Shown here piece by piece: positions 54,069-64,000 of a stretch of 64,000 nucleotides of DNA (position 1 is the stretch's first letter; every line of letters starts with the position of its first letter). A program made the translations under genes and the position numbers. Under the pieces are notes generated by a model. That model worked only from the letters and a program-made list of their open reading frames with translations. It was not told where the DNA came from and made no database searches. This DNA comes from Euprymna scolopes (taxonomy: Eukaryota; Mollusca; Cephalopoda; Sepiida; Sepiolidae). The stretch is taken from contig CM044496.1 of assembly GCA_024364805.1 (NCBI GenBank), forward strand, positions 2,456,445 to 2,520,444, read 5' to 3'.

Positions 54069-54205
54069 ATTGACTTTTCAATGTAAAGACTTTGATTTTA
54101 TAACTAATCATGCTAGAGATAATTCTTTCTTTTACATTAAAAAGATTCTTCTAATAGATACTTGTTTTTTTTTTCAGTGGGGAGAATGTGTCACTACTAA
54201 AAATG
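54069..54205 (+). repeat. Direct repeat, copy 2
   Basis: Near-identical to 52770-52910. Downstream of both copies the sequence differs. Confidence 0.9.
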
Positions 54206-54751
54206 ACCTTTGGTCCAATTCTGGGTCAAATTTTAACACGAAAAAATAAGACTTATCATAAGTTTAATTATATGGAAGAAATATTTTTATTTTTCCAAGA
54301 AAAGTATACTAAATTTTGTTCCAACAAATGTATCAAAGAAATAAAAAATTTTTTCTTATGATGAGAACAATTTTTTTTCATGGGAACAATATGATTCCAA
54401 ACAATTTTTTTACCAAGAAAAATATCAGAAAAGTTTTTTGTTTCCCTTTAACAAAACAATATTGTCATCTGCTGACAACTGATTGCTGATTAACTTATGT
54501 CAGTTTTTCTGGTCGCTTTTTTGGTAGGTTACTGTAAATTGCCAGAAAATGTCAAATGACCTTAGGTCAGGTTCTAAATCAGTATTGAATATTTAATCCA
54601 AGGACACTACTAAAAAATACATTTTTTCTTACCTTGTTCCCACAATTTCTTTCAAGAGAATATTATAAATAAAAAACTGCATCTCATAATTTAATATTCA
54701 AACAAATATTAGTACTAAAGAATATTACATAAATAATAATTATTTATGTAA
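54206..54751. other. AT-rich sequence without recognised features
   Basis: Only the inverted pair with 53972 noted above. Confidence 0.4.
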
Positions 54752-54753
54752 TA

Positions 54754-55640
54754 CAGGTTAGAACGATAAAATTGTTGCCTTAGAAAAGACGACATGATTC
54801 CATTTTCTTTTGGTGAAAATCGTTTTTTTTGTTGATGACCATCTACTAGTTGGTCAGTTGTGTACAAATCCCAAGAGCGATAAAAGCCTTCTATCATGTT
54901 TGAAAGCGACACAATGTTCAATGAGCGAGATCAGAGATGTGCCGCCATACAACTCATGCTCTCTCCCGATCAAAATTATGACAACAGAATCATTGCCAGC
55001 ATCCTCAAAATGCAAATCTGGACGGTTAAACGCTTGAGGGCACAGCTTAACGAAGTTTCCGGCCACGGTTATAGTCTTTGGTGTGGTTTCAAGTTAGAGC
55101 CACATCATGCCACCTCACATCTTCAAAGTTGGCTTGAAAGTCAACACTAAAGTGTACATAGGTGTGCTGAAGAGTGTGGTGATCCCCTGGTGTAATCTGC
55201 CACTGACAGACTCTGGGTTTGGTAGCAGGATTCGGTACCAAATTCCAAAGAAACCCAGACTTGGCTTTAGAAGGAGTACTATGACTTTGTACCCTTCTCT
55301 CAGTGACTCCCTTCCTCCTCTGACTTGAACCTGCTGGATTACTTCGTTTGGTCATATGTTGAGAACATCACCAACATGACTTCCCACAACACCAAAGCTA
55401 GCCTGATCACCCCCATCCGTCAAGTATTCGCAGAGCTCCCGCCGGTGTTTGTGGAAAAAGCTTGCTCCCAGTTCCTGACCCGTATCGAGGCAGTGATTGA
55501 GGTTGAAGGAGGTTACATTGAATAGATGTCATCACATTACATAATCAAGTTACCTGAATTGATTTTTTTTTCAATAAAAATTTAAAAATAAAGCTATAGT
55601 GTTGTTTTATTTAGGGTGACAAATTTATCGTTCCACTCTG
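54754..55640 (+). mobile_element. Mariner-type element, internally deleted (copy 3)
   Basis: It is flanked by TA at 54752-54753 and 55641-55642. The 3' inverted repeat ends TTTATCGTTCCACTCTG. Coding remains in order: helix-turn-helix YDNRTIASILKMQIWTVKRL (about 54973-55034), RAQLNEVSGHGY, then MPPHIFKVGLKVNTKVYIGV (55107), LNLLDYFVWSYVENITNMTS (55326) and FLTRIEAVIEVEGGYIE (55474-55524, then stop). C-terminal sequence is well kept. About a third of a mariner transposase, between the DNA-binding and the second half of the catalytic domain, is missing, and the frame shifts. Confidence 0.88.
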
Positions 55641-55642
55641 TA

Positions 55643-56240
55643 TTATTCAATTTAATTTTAATTAATTTAATGTATTTGTTTAATAACTATTATTTTGTAA
55701 ATAAAATTAAAAAAAAAAACAAAGTAAGTGAATATCGTTTCTCATTTGTCTCCCTTTATAAAGTAGTAAAACATGAGTTATGGTTATTTTTAACTCTTAA
55801 AATGCAAAAGAACCCATTTGTGATTGCAAATGGCGATGTCTTTTTTGTGGTGTTTTGTTTCTGGCCAAGAGCATTAATATTTGAAATGGAATTAAGTGCA
55901 AACAAGTTTATTATTTATTTTTTTGAGAATAGTTTCTTGGTATAATGTAGGATGACATATTCAATACAGTGTCGTACTAACCGTGTTCCTTTTAACTGCT
56001 AACATAATTGAGGTGCTGGATGTACAGATATTTTTGAAAAATCAGCTTGTTAACATTTACTTCTGCGTTTAATGTTGTTGGATTATTCCTATTTATCCAA
56101 CAAAACTCTTTCAAAATTAATTGAAATTTCAGCTTCGATTTGACTGTGTGTGTGAATTCTTCTTCAAAATCAAAACCATTATTATAAATTTTTTTAATGG
56201 TACACCATTTTAAAATGGCTTTTATAGGAAGATGTGTTAT
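55643..56240. other. AT-rich sequence without recognised features
   Basis: TCTCCCTTTATAAAGTAGTA at 55748 resembles TCTCCCTTTATAAGATAGTA at 41393; no family assigned. Confidence 0.4.
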
Positions 56241-56243
56241 AAG

Positions 56244-56250
<7 letters not shown>

Positions 56251-56287
<37 letters not shown>

Positions 56288-56288
56288 A
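56251..56288. repeat. (TA)n microsatellite
   Basis: Alternating TA with one G. Confidence 0.9.
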
Positions 56289-56415
56289 ACATAGTGAAAT
56301 CATAGTGAAAATAAGCAAAAATATTGTTAGTTAATAAATATATTCTGATATTTTCTTACAATAATTTTATCATATGAAAAACTTTTTATAATATGATTGA
56401 AATATTTATAAAATA

Positions 56416-57652
56416 TCTAGGTTTTATTTCTCTAAGTCTGTTTGTCTCTCTGTCTATTCTTTTTCTTTTAAACTACAGGGCCAATCTGGTTGAAATTTTG
56501 CATGAATCTTTGTTATGATAAAGTGCAGCAAACTGAGTGTTATGGTGTCCGTTTGATGCACAGTTAAGGATTAATAGAGATTAGTCATTACAGTACTACA
56601 TTTATTTTACAGATTTGGCATAAAGCACTCCTAAGTCAACGGTCTATAACTTTTGCTCATTTTTCATCAGCTAAAACGTCTAGTTATTTTATAATATGCT
56701 AAGATGTATATATTATAACTCCTTAGAATACAAAATTTTATTCTGAATAAATATTTTATGATCATTCTCCAAAAATTCAGTATCAAGAAATATTATTGTG
56801 TACATTGATATAATTATAAAACTCAAATGACCTTGTAACAGGTGTTGTAACCCAACATCCGGTTTACGACTTCTAGTTGTGCATGCGTACATAAACAAAT
56901 AATCAACGCGGCAATAAAATGTATCGTTTTAGTGTGTATGTTTTCAGCGTCACAATTTTTTTTTGCGTTTAAATTATCCAAAGAAACAATTGTTAATGCA
57001 TTTCTTTTACATGATTCATTTCTGTATTACGTTTAAGTTTTATTTTAACGCAATTTTCTTACAAATAAATCTACTTTAACCTGTTGAAAACCATAAGAGC
57101 ATTTTACAATGGCGATTTACCCACCGCCTTCCTTTTTTTTAAAATTTATTCTCCATTTTTTAATACACCTTTCTTAAAAAACATTCATACATTTTCTTCT
57201 ACACTACCAACATAAATAAATAACCCCGAAAATATGTTTTTTTTAATTTGCATTACAAATAAATAATGAATGCGACAATAAAAAATATTCTTTTACTGTG
57301 TACGTTTTCAGCATTCCAATTGTTTTTTTTTTTTTGCGTTTAAATTAAAAGATATATAAAAATTTGAATTTAACTTTAAGTATTATGGTATCTATTCAAT
57401 GCACTTTTACCTATAACTATGGCAAACTACTTATAATTCAATTGCTGTAAGTTTTCTTTTAAAAAATAAACAATTATAAATAAAATGACTCATAGAAATC
57501 TATCTATATTCTTTTTTCATTTTAATATACTTTCATAGAAATGTTTCTGTTATTTCACAAAAACTATTTTCTTTACATCACAAGTGTCACGCTCATACAT
57601 TAATTCCATAGCTAATATAACATACTGACCCAATGGGTCATAGGTAGTCTAG
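56416..57652 (+). mobile_element. Probable non-autonomous Helitron with internal duplication
   Basis: The 3' end is strong: hairpin TGACCC-AAT-GGGTCA (57626-57640), nine bases, then CTAG (57649-57652) and T. The proposed 5' end TCTAGGTTTTATTTCTC after A (56415) is a guess. The text GGCCAATCTGGTTGAAATTT..GCATGAATC (56480) fits the subterminal region of such elements. A block at about 56895-56980 is repeated at about 57245-57335 (GCG.CAATAAAA..TGTGTA.GTTTTCAGC). Confidence 0.6.
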
Positions 57653-57842
57653 TATTTCATAAATTTTTACTAATTTCCTCTTCAGCACAAAAAGGAAATT
57701 CTTTATTTATTCAAAGAGATTATTAAAAAAAAATATGTGAATTATATGTACACAATAATATTTGTTGATGTTGAATTTTTGCTGCATGATTTCAAAATAT
57801 TGATTATGTCATAAATTTTGTATTCTACTGAATTATAATGTA

Positions 57843-58238
57843 CTAGTAGGGAGACCTGGCATAGCCCGGTCGTAAAGTATGTTTAAATATGATATTTTAA
57901 TTCTTGCAGATTTCATATATATTATTATTGAGTTAATGTTGTATTGATTTTTATATATTATAAAGTTGCGATTTCTAAAATAAAAAAAGTATATTCCCAT
58001 GACTTGGGTGCATCAGCTTGAATAAAAGCTGAAACTAAAACTTATGAAGAATTTTTGATAAATTTTTTTATAAAAAAATAAATGACTATAATCGAACCCA
58101 AAACCAAAGCTTATGAAGAATTCTTGTAAAAAAATAATTTATTACAAGAAATGGAAGTCCATAAGAATCAAACAACAGTCACTCCGATGTAAGCATGACA
58201 TACAAAATAACGCACACGCTATCCTATTAATATATAGA
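57843..58238 (-). mobile_element. Non-autonomous Helitron, 396 bp
   Basis: On the minus strand it starts TCTATATATTAATAGGATAG (58238) and ends CTAG (57843), inserted between A (57842) and T (58239). The subterminal minus strand ACCGGGCTATGCCAGGTCTC is the hairpin. Internal repeats (AAAACTTATGAAGAATTTTT and AAAGCTTATGAAGAATTCTT, 58036 and 58107) show a small tandem duplication. Confidence 0.88.
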
Positions 58239-58402
58239 TGAACTCTGTTACTCTTAGTCCTAATCATTGAGCTAAATTTCACCTGCAGTATTTCCTTATA
58301 TCATAGAGGTTTGAAATGCTTCAGTTTTTATATTTATATAATTGAGGTCAGTGTTATTTTTTCATGATACAACTAAGTTGATATTTTCACTTGATTTGCT
58401 TT

Positions 58403-58425
58403 ATATATATATATATATATATAAA
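58403..58425. repeat. (TA)n microsatellite
   Basis: About eleven TA units next to the hairpin that follows. Confidence 0.9.
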
Positions 58426-58426
58426 C

Positions 58427-58526
58427 TTTATTAAACATTGGAAAGTTAGTATACACTTAATTCACATTCACACTGTTTTATTGTGAATTAAGTGGATACT
58501 TCTGTGACTTTGGAATGTTTAATAAA
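58427..58526. repeat. Long hairpin of 100 nt
   Basis: TTTATTAAACATT (58427-58439) pairs with AATGTTTAATAAA (58514-58526), AAAGT with ACTTT, and GTATACACTTAATTCAC (58449-58465) with GTGAATTAAGTGGATAC (58483-58499), one mismatch in 17. The apical loop is 17 nt, and the bulges are GG/GG and TA/TTCTGTG. It could be a small foldback element or a precursor-like hairpin. Confidence 0.82.
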
Positions 58527-58627
58527 TGCTCTGAAAGTGTAAATCCATTTTTATTGAGCTTAATTAATTGTGGCAATTTTGAATAACTTTATTGAATATA
58601 TACATTACACATATATATTTGTTTACA

Positions 58628-58629
58628 AA

Positions 58630-58662
<33 letters not shown>
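58628..58662. repeat. (TG)n-(TA)n microsatellite
   Basis: About five TG then about eleven TA units. Confidence 0.9.
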
Positions 58663-59283
58663 TTGTTATTTGGAATAGAAACAAGATAAATGTCATTTTT
58701 TTTTTACACTGTTGCATTTTAACACTTTGCCACACTCCCAAATCCTGTTTTACATAATATAATATCAACATAATTTTTCAATTCAAATAAGTTTTCACTC
58801 AGTCAAAATGCTCATCACTTTATTATTTCATTTATCATTAAATTTGAATGCAAAACATGTTAACTCCAATCATTATTGACTGAATTGATCTACGTTTATT
58901 TCTCTCAGGCCTTTTCTATATACTTTAATAACACAAAATACATGCTAAAATATAATTTAGTTCTAGGATTGAATTATGTTTAAATTTAATTTTTTTCATT
59001 GACAGTAGTAATTGAAAAAAGATGTAATGCAATTTCTGTTTTTTTTTTTTTTGGGTAAGGGGATGAATTCTAACGACTATATTCATTCCATTCTCATATA
59101 TATATAGTAAGTTTTGAAAATATATATAGCAGTTAAGCTACATAGAATTTTCCGCATTTCATCGTCGTGAGGATTTGTCAAGCTAATTCCAAACTTCCTA
59201 CCTTGCTTTACTAATGTATTGAGCACTATTTAAGTAAATACTGAAAATAGATTCATGAAATTTTATGTAGAAATAATATTATA

Positions 59284-59394
<111 letters not shown>

Positions 59395-60036
59395 TAACTT
59401 ATGGTGCATCAGCATATAAAGGCAATTATACTCATCCATAATAAAGTAGGTATATAACTCTGAAGAAGCTGGTTGTGGTGCACCCACAAGCAATCATCAT
59501 CATCATCATCATTGTTGCATTTGCTTATTTGTAATCTGTGTTTAACCTCTTCCCACTTACTAATAGGTAAAACACTGACTAAATCCGGTAGTAAGTATTG
59601 GGTCTTCATTTGGTTGCTGTTATTGGTTTTGCTTTTTGCTAGCATTAACATTTAATCCGTATTCCAGCTGATTCTTTCTTTTACTAAAAACCCTAGTAAT
59701 ACTAACAATAATACAAAAGCAGTGCATGCCTGAGTCTTTGCTATGATTAACAATGGAGAAAGAAATCCTTTTGCTGTAGTTATGAATAAAATGCACAACT
59801 TTTGTATTTTTTCATTGATTTTGTGTAATATTTTTGCATAATTTAAGATGATTGGTAATGGCACTATGTATTAAATGGATTGAAAGCAATGCTTATTGTA
59901 TAAATGTTTCACTTGAAAAAACAAACACTAACATGTTACGTTGAATAATTTCAACGGCAAAATGATTTGAATTATTCAGACTACTAGTCTCATTTTGGGT
60001 TTTATTTTATTTACCTTCTCTCTAGGAGATTAGCTG

Positions 60037-60607
60037 CAAGAAAGTTACACCTGAGAGTATGCTGTACCTCTACAAGGTCACCATTCGCCCATGTATGGAG
60101 TATTGTTGCCATATTTGGGCTGGTACATCTGCTACTAGTTTCTCACTCTTAGACAGGTTCAAAGGAGAGTAGCCAACCTAATACATCCCGAACTGTCAGC
60201 TAGGCTTCAACCTCTGTCCTATTGACAAAATATTGCATCCCTCTGCCTGTTTTACAAGTATTTTAATGGTAGGTTCTCTGATGGACTACAAGCCCTTGTA
60301 CCCCCTCAATGTAAATACCCCCACAAATCTGACAAGCAGCTAAATCCCACCCCTATACAGTAGAGATTCCTAGATGCCAGAAATCCTTCTACTCTAATAG
60401 TTTCTTCCCTTGGATTACTAGACTTTGGAATTGTCTTCCAGGTCCTTGCTTCTCTGACTATACTGACATGCAGACATTCAATTGTAATGTAAACAGACAT
60501 CTTGCTGCTCAACTTCCCACATAGTATCCTTGCAAATTATGTACCAGATAGTAGCCTCCTAGTAAGCACTGTGCCTTGTTTTGGGGTGAAAATACAATAA
60601 AAAAAAA
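60037..60607 (+). mobile_element. LINE-B 3' fragment with A-tail
   Basis: KLHLRVCCTSTRSPFAHVWS in one frame overlaps PESMLYLYKVTIRPCMEYCC in another. Then LNPIDKILHPSACFTSILMV-type text and KSFYSNSFFPWITRLWNCLP (about 60380-60440), and 3' GTGAAAATACAATAAAAAAA ending at 60607. Confidence 0.85.
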
Positions 60608-60644
60608 GGCCTGGTGTTGGCTTGATGAAAATGTTTCTGTGGAA

Positions 60645-60800
60645 TCAACTTGATTCAAACTTGGCACGCCAAGGTTTTCAATCCATGTCGTTAACCACTT
60701 ATCTACCATCACCCCCCATATTTTGTGCAATGTAACCTCTGACCTTCTTTTCAAACTTGGGAACCTTCTTGTCAAACTCCAGTACTTGTCGGAATAAAAT
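60645..60800 (-). mobile_element. tRNA-like SINE head and partial 'module' scrap
   Basis: The minus strand has TAAGTGGTTAACGACATGGA (box A) and AAGTTTGAATCAAGTT (box B) at 60705-60650. AATGTAACCTCTGACCTTCT and CAAACTTGGGAACC at 60731-60765 match the palindrome arm at 32830-32870. Confidence 0.55.
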
Positions 60801-60839
60801 AATAAGTTACTAATCATGTACAGATTTTACTTTATAGAT

Positions 60840-61080
60840 TCTCAGAGGACTATTAAGTCTGGATAGTATAGGGAAATGTGTAGCAAAAGAAGTACACTCC
60901 GATGGTATGGTCACATTGAAAGAATGGATCTGAATCCTAGCATTATTAAATGTAGAACAGTTGAGGTAGCAAGTTCTGTTCACAGAGGAAGACCTGGGAA
61001 AATGTGAGAGCAAAATTGATGTGAGAGTAAGAGGTATAAATAAAGACCTGGCAACGATAAGTTAGTTTGGAAATTGTTGT
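60840..61080 (+). mobile_element. LINE-D C-terminal fragment
   Basis: TTCTCAGAGGACTATTAAGT.. reads SLDSIGKCVAKEVHSDGMVT-like in one frame and LRWYGHIERMDLNPSI across a frameshift. Then KCRTVEVASSVHRGRPGKM and VRVRGINKDLATIS, as in 5300-5620. Confidence 0.7.
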
Positions 61081-61127
61081 GGCCTTGTAGACTTGTAATA
61101 ATAAAGACAGACACTGGTATAATTAAC

Positions 61128-61566
61128 AATGTTACAAAAGTATGTTACAGAAGTATATTACAAAAATGTTACAAAAGTATATTGCAAAAGTATGTTACAA
61201 AAGTATGTTACAAAAGTATGTCACAAAAGTATGTTACAAAAATATATTACAAAAGTATGTCATAAAAGTATGTCACAAAAGTATATTACAAAAGTATGTT
61301 ACAAAAGTATGTCACAAAAGCATGTTACAAAAGCATGTCACAAAAGTATGTCACAAAAGCATGTCACAAAAGTATGTTACAAAAGTATGTCACAAAAGTA
61401 TGTTACAAAAGTATGTCACAAAAGTATATCACAAACGTATATCACAAAAGTGTTACAAAAGTATGTCACAAAAGTATGTCACAAAAGTATGTTATAAAAG
61501 TATGTTACAAAAGTATATCACAAAAGTATGTTACAAATGTTACAAAAGTATGTTGCAAAAGTATAC
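61128..61566 (+). repeat. 13-bp minisatellite (TATGTYACAAAAG)n, about 33 copies
   Basis: TATGTTACAAAAG and TATGTCACAAAAG alternate irregularly. A few units are TATATTACAAAAG or lack four bases. The unit has no stop in any frame, so all three plus frames stay open for most of the array. Confidence 0.96.
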
Positions 61567-61802
61567 ATCGTAGTTCTGGGGCTATAAGTGTCACAAATCG
61601 CTGCCATAATGTTTAGATATAACTGTATTTATTGTCTCTGGGTAAATCCATTTATTCTTTAAATGGGTAGATCAGCTTATCCCATAATAGAAAATAATTT
61701 TTTAAAGCCATCCAATGCATGCCTGCATGTAAAATGGACATAAAAATGATGATAATTAGGAGGAAATGATGAAATTTAGCAAGTAGGTTCCAAAGTTTGT
61801 AA

Positions 61803-61870
61803 AGATGCACCTGAAGAAGATTGGAAGTTATATCGGCTGAAACGTTGTGAATATAAAAACTAAGTAGTAA
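61803..61870 (+). mobile_element. Short 'GAAGAAGG module' (copy)
   Basis: GATGCACCTGAAGAAGATTG then GAAGTTATATCGGCTGAAAC and GTTGTGAATATAAAAACTAA. The downstream half of the module is lost. Confidence 0.65.
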
Positions 61871-62011
61871 TCCCATAACATGAATATATAAAAAAAAAAA
61901 ACTATAATAATACGGAACATAATGTATATTTCTACAAATTACACACACATAATGTTACATTATACATGGCTGGCAAAAACTGGTACAAATAATAGAGAAA
62001 TCTTACATAAG

Positions 62012-62551
62012 GCATATCCTGCCTTGACAGAGTACAAAATAGATTTCGTGGTTTAGTGGGGGATGCCCTTTTCTCTTCCGTGCAACCTCTCTCCCACAGA
62101 AGAGACGTTGCGAGCCTGTCTTTGTTTTATCATTATTTCCATGGCAGGTGCTCATCTGAGCTCCAATCCCTCGTCCCCCCTCGCCAATCTTTTACAAGAA
62201 ACACCCATCTGGCTGAAACTACTGTCAATAATTTTCCCCACTCTTTATCTGTGCCTAAATCCAAACATAGATTCCATGAGCAAAGCTTCTTTCTTAGACA
62301 TGCACACCAGTGGAACTCTCTGCCGCTTGCCTGTTTCCCACCTGACTACAACTTGGACGTCTTCAAGTCCCACATAAACAAACTCCTGACAAACCGCCCC
62401 CTTAAGTAAGACACTCTATCAAAACCCCCTATACTAATGATTACTACAATACTATCTCATTGATTACTGTACACGCAATAACCCTTATCCCAGAGTGGCC
62501 TTCGGGCCTTGATAAGTGGTGACCCCCAGGTAAAAAAAAAAGAAAAAAAAA
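62012..62551 (+). mobile_element. LINE-A 3' fragment with poly-A tail
   Basis: It begins CLDRVQNRFRGLVGDALFSS-like (CTTGACAGAGTACAAAATAG), then LQPLSHRRDVASLSLFYHYF (62077), RNTHLAETTVNNFPHSLSVP (62200), FHEQSFFLRHAHQWNSLPLA (62272) and FPPDYNLDVFKSHINKLLTN (62335-62392), stop at 62407, 3'-UTR, tail 62532-62551. The frame is intact over 117 codons, so it is a young insertion. Confidence 0.93.
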
Positions 62552-62559
62552 GTTGGGTC

Positions 62560-63275
62560 AATAACCTTTTAATTCATAACCTGTCCGACTGAAGAGTGAC
62601 TTTGAGAGAAGGTTTCATTTTCCTGTGATAATTCTTTCACTTCATAGATGGCCAATCTCATAATCACCAGACCCTTTACCAGTAAAGCAAATTGTGTCTG
62701 AGAAATAAAGTTACATCCTTACAATATATTTAAGAAAAGAATTGGTAGAATCTTTTAAGAAAAAAGTATCCGATAGATCTTCAATATTTTTTCTATCCAT
62801 TGATAAGAACAAAAAGCATGAACACTTTTTAATATTTTTTTCCCATTTCCTCTCTTCATGTATGATGTGTTGAAAGTCAAATGTTTTATCCTTTTATTTT
62901 ATCCTCTCTCATTGCACATAAAGAAAAAAATTACTGAAATTTTAACCTGATTAATCATAATAATTTTCAATTTTGATCACTTCGTTTTTTTTTTTTTAGT
63001 TTTTTGTTTTTAAATTATTTGTAAACACAGACATCGTAGCTGAAAAGATAACTTTTTTCTCTATAAGACGATTTCACATCGGCTCTTAGCTTTAATCATG
63101 TCCTCTTCAAGTAAACCATTTTTTTAAAGACGTTCTTTTTCAGTTTTAAATTTGATCCAAATTGTGATGCAAACATTGATCTAAATTTTGATCCAAATTA
63201 ATCTAAATTTTGATCCATTATGAAAATTTTCATTTTAGTTTTATTACAATTACTTTATTCATCTGTCTTTCTGTT
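62560..63275. other. AT-rich sequence without recognised features
   Basis: It contains a triple AATCTAAATTTTGATCC-type repeat at about 63165-63220. Confidence 0.4.
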
Positions 63276-63279
63276 AGTT

Positions 63280-63450
63280 TTTTTATGGAAATAGCTCCAG
63301 ACAAGGCCACTTGATGCAAGGAGTTAAACAAAAAGAAATCTACTACTACTTCAAAGCCAAAAACTAATCAAGAATAAATATTAGATAGATTCCAACCTAG
63401 AAAACTGCAATTTTTCCCCCTTAGTCAGAAACATCGCTTATGATATGTTT
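63280..63450 (+). repeat. Dispersed repeat, second copy of 29446-29640
   Basis: CTCCAGACAAGGCCACTTGA, TGCAAGGAGTTAAA, ACTTCAAAGCCAAAAACTAA and GTCAGAAACATCGCTTATG. Confidence 0.7.
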
Positions 63451-63459
63451 TTTTTTGGG

Positions 63460-64000
63460 GGGGGGTTCAGTGTGTTTGTGCATCTATGTTTCTTTATGTG
63501 TGTGGGTTATATTAATATGCTTGCTATTATGTTTTTAGTTGTGTTTGTTGTTTGCCTCCATATCTATTAAGGTTGTGTGTGTTCTTTATATTTCTCTGTT
63601 GCTTTTGTTATCCTGTTATTTTGTTATTCTGTTATTCTATTATTTTGTTATTCTGTTATTTTGTTAGGCTTTTGCAAGAATGTGTATCTTATGTTTTCGT
63701 GTCTGCTAATGTGTGTATCTGTTATGGTTGTTGTGTGTGTGTATGTGTGTATTTCGTTTTCTTGCATGTGTTTATTTTGTTTGTGTGTCTGCGTTTGCAT
63801 ATTTATGCCTTTTTATGCATTTGTGTGTGTATTATATTTGTATGTTTCTGTTTTGTTTGCATGTGTTTTGATGTGTGTGTGTGTGTGTGTGTGTGTCTAT
63901 CTTGTTAGCATGTGTATCTGTTGTATGTACATATGTGTCTTTTTTGTTTGTACGTGTTTATTTTTGCATCTTTGTGTGCGTATCTATATTTTGTGTGCTT
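63460..64000. repeat. TG- and T-rich low-complexity tract to the window end
   Basis: Interspersed TGTGTGT, GTTATTCTGTTATT and GTTTG words; the longest pure run is (TG)n near 63873-63895. The cysteine-rich frame at 63552-63908 is a product of TGT codons in the repeat. Confidence 0.85.

Noticed and set aside
55643-55945. 109-codon plus frame after mariner copy 3
   Set aside because: AT-rich, low-complexity translation with no recognised domain and no splice context linking it to the transporter gene.
61129-61573. Overlapping long reading frames encoding Lys/Cys-rich repeats
   Set aside because: They arise from a stop-free 13-bp tandem repeat; all three frames give the same periodic peptide and there is no start context or splice structure.
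63552-63908. 118-codon cysteine-rich frame
   Set aside because: Composed of TGT/TTT codons from a TG- and T-rich low-complexity tract; no domain, no homologue recognised.

Overview
This is an AT-rich, intron- and repeat-dominated stretch of animal genome with a very low density of coding exons. The mix of retroelements (Penelope-like elements, several LINE lineages, 5S- and tRNA-related SINEs, Helitrons, mariner and hAT copies) and multi-kilobase introns suggests an invertebrate with a large genome. A mollusc, probably a cephalopod such as an octopus, is my best inference; I cannot prove it from the sequence alone.

Only one host gene is recognised. It runs on the plus strand from before the window to beyond 48520 and encodes an MFSD11-like protein, a UNC93-family member of the major facilitator superfamily. 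Eleven exons (2412-2519, 16176-16255, 17294-17390, 25975-26154, 33774-33811, 36125-36190, 37165-37290, 38929-39097, 39564-39627, 45554-45625, 48388-48520) join in phase through GT-AG introns. They give about 377 residues that align with nearly all of the family protein. The first exon (start codon, first helix) and the last few codons are not identified. Fragments of two exons are duplicated inside the introns: a broken copy of the 38-nt exon at 30682-30723 and a piece of the 17294 exon at 19172-19203.

Layout: 1-2411 upstream intron or flank with SINE/LINE scraps. 2520-16175 intron holding a LINE tandem duplication (4436-5650), mariner copies (5707-6577 and 12831-13771), a 5S-headed SINE (10891-11196), a Penelope-like element fossil (11205-12225) and a duplicated unit (14640-16035). 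17391-25974 intron with a second 5S SINE, a Helitron (19300-19976), a LINE containing the only sequencing gap (20789-20849), a second Penelope-like fossil (21880-22590) and a long LINE (23461-25320). 26155-33773 intron with a nested Helitron/SINE/LINE stack and a tandem segmental duplication (29262-33811) that ends in the exon copies. 33812-48387 shorter introns with a hAT element, LINEs and AT-rich tandem arrays. 48521-64000 the 3' intron or flank, with MITE-like elements, an inverted repeat, a third mariner copy, Helitrons, a 100-nt hairpin and a 13-bp minisatellite.

The most interesting structures are: a 484-bp palindromic insertion with a perfect 12-bp target duplication (32713-33220); the family of short modules it is built from; a SINE with a 5S rRNA-like head; Helitron-like elements that repeatedly carry a tRNA-like module; and the tandem exon duplication whose two copies gathered different insertions.
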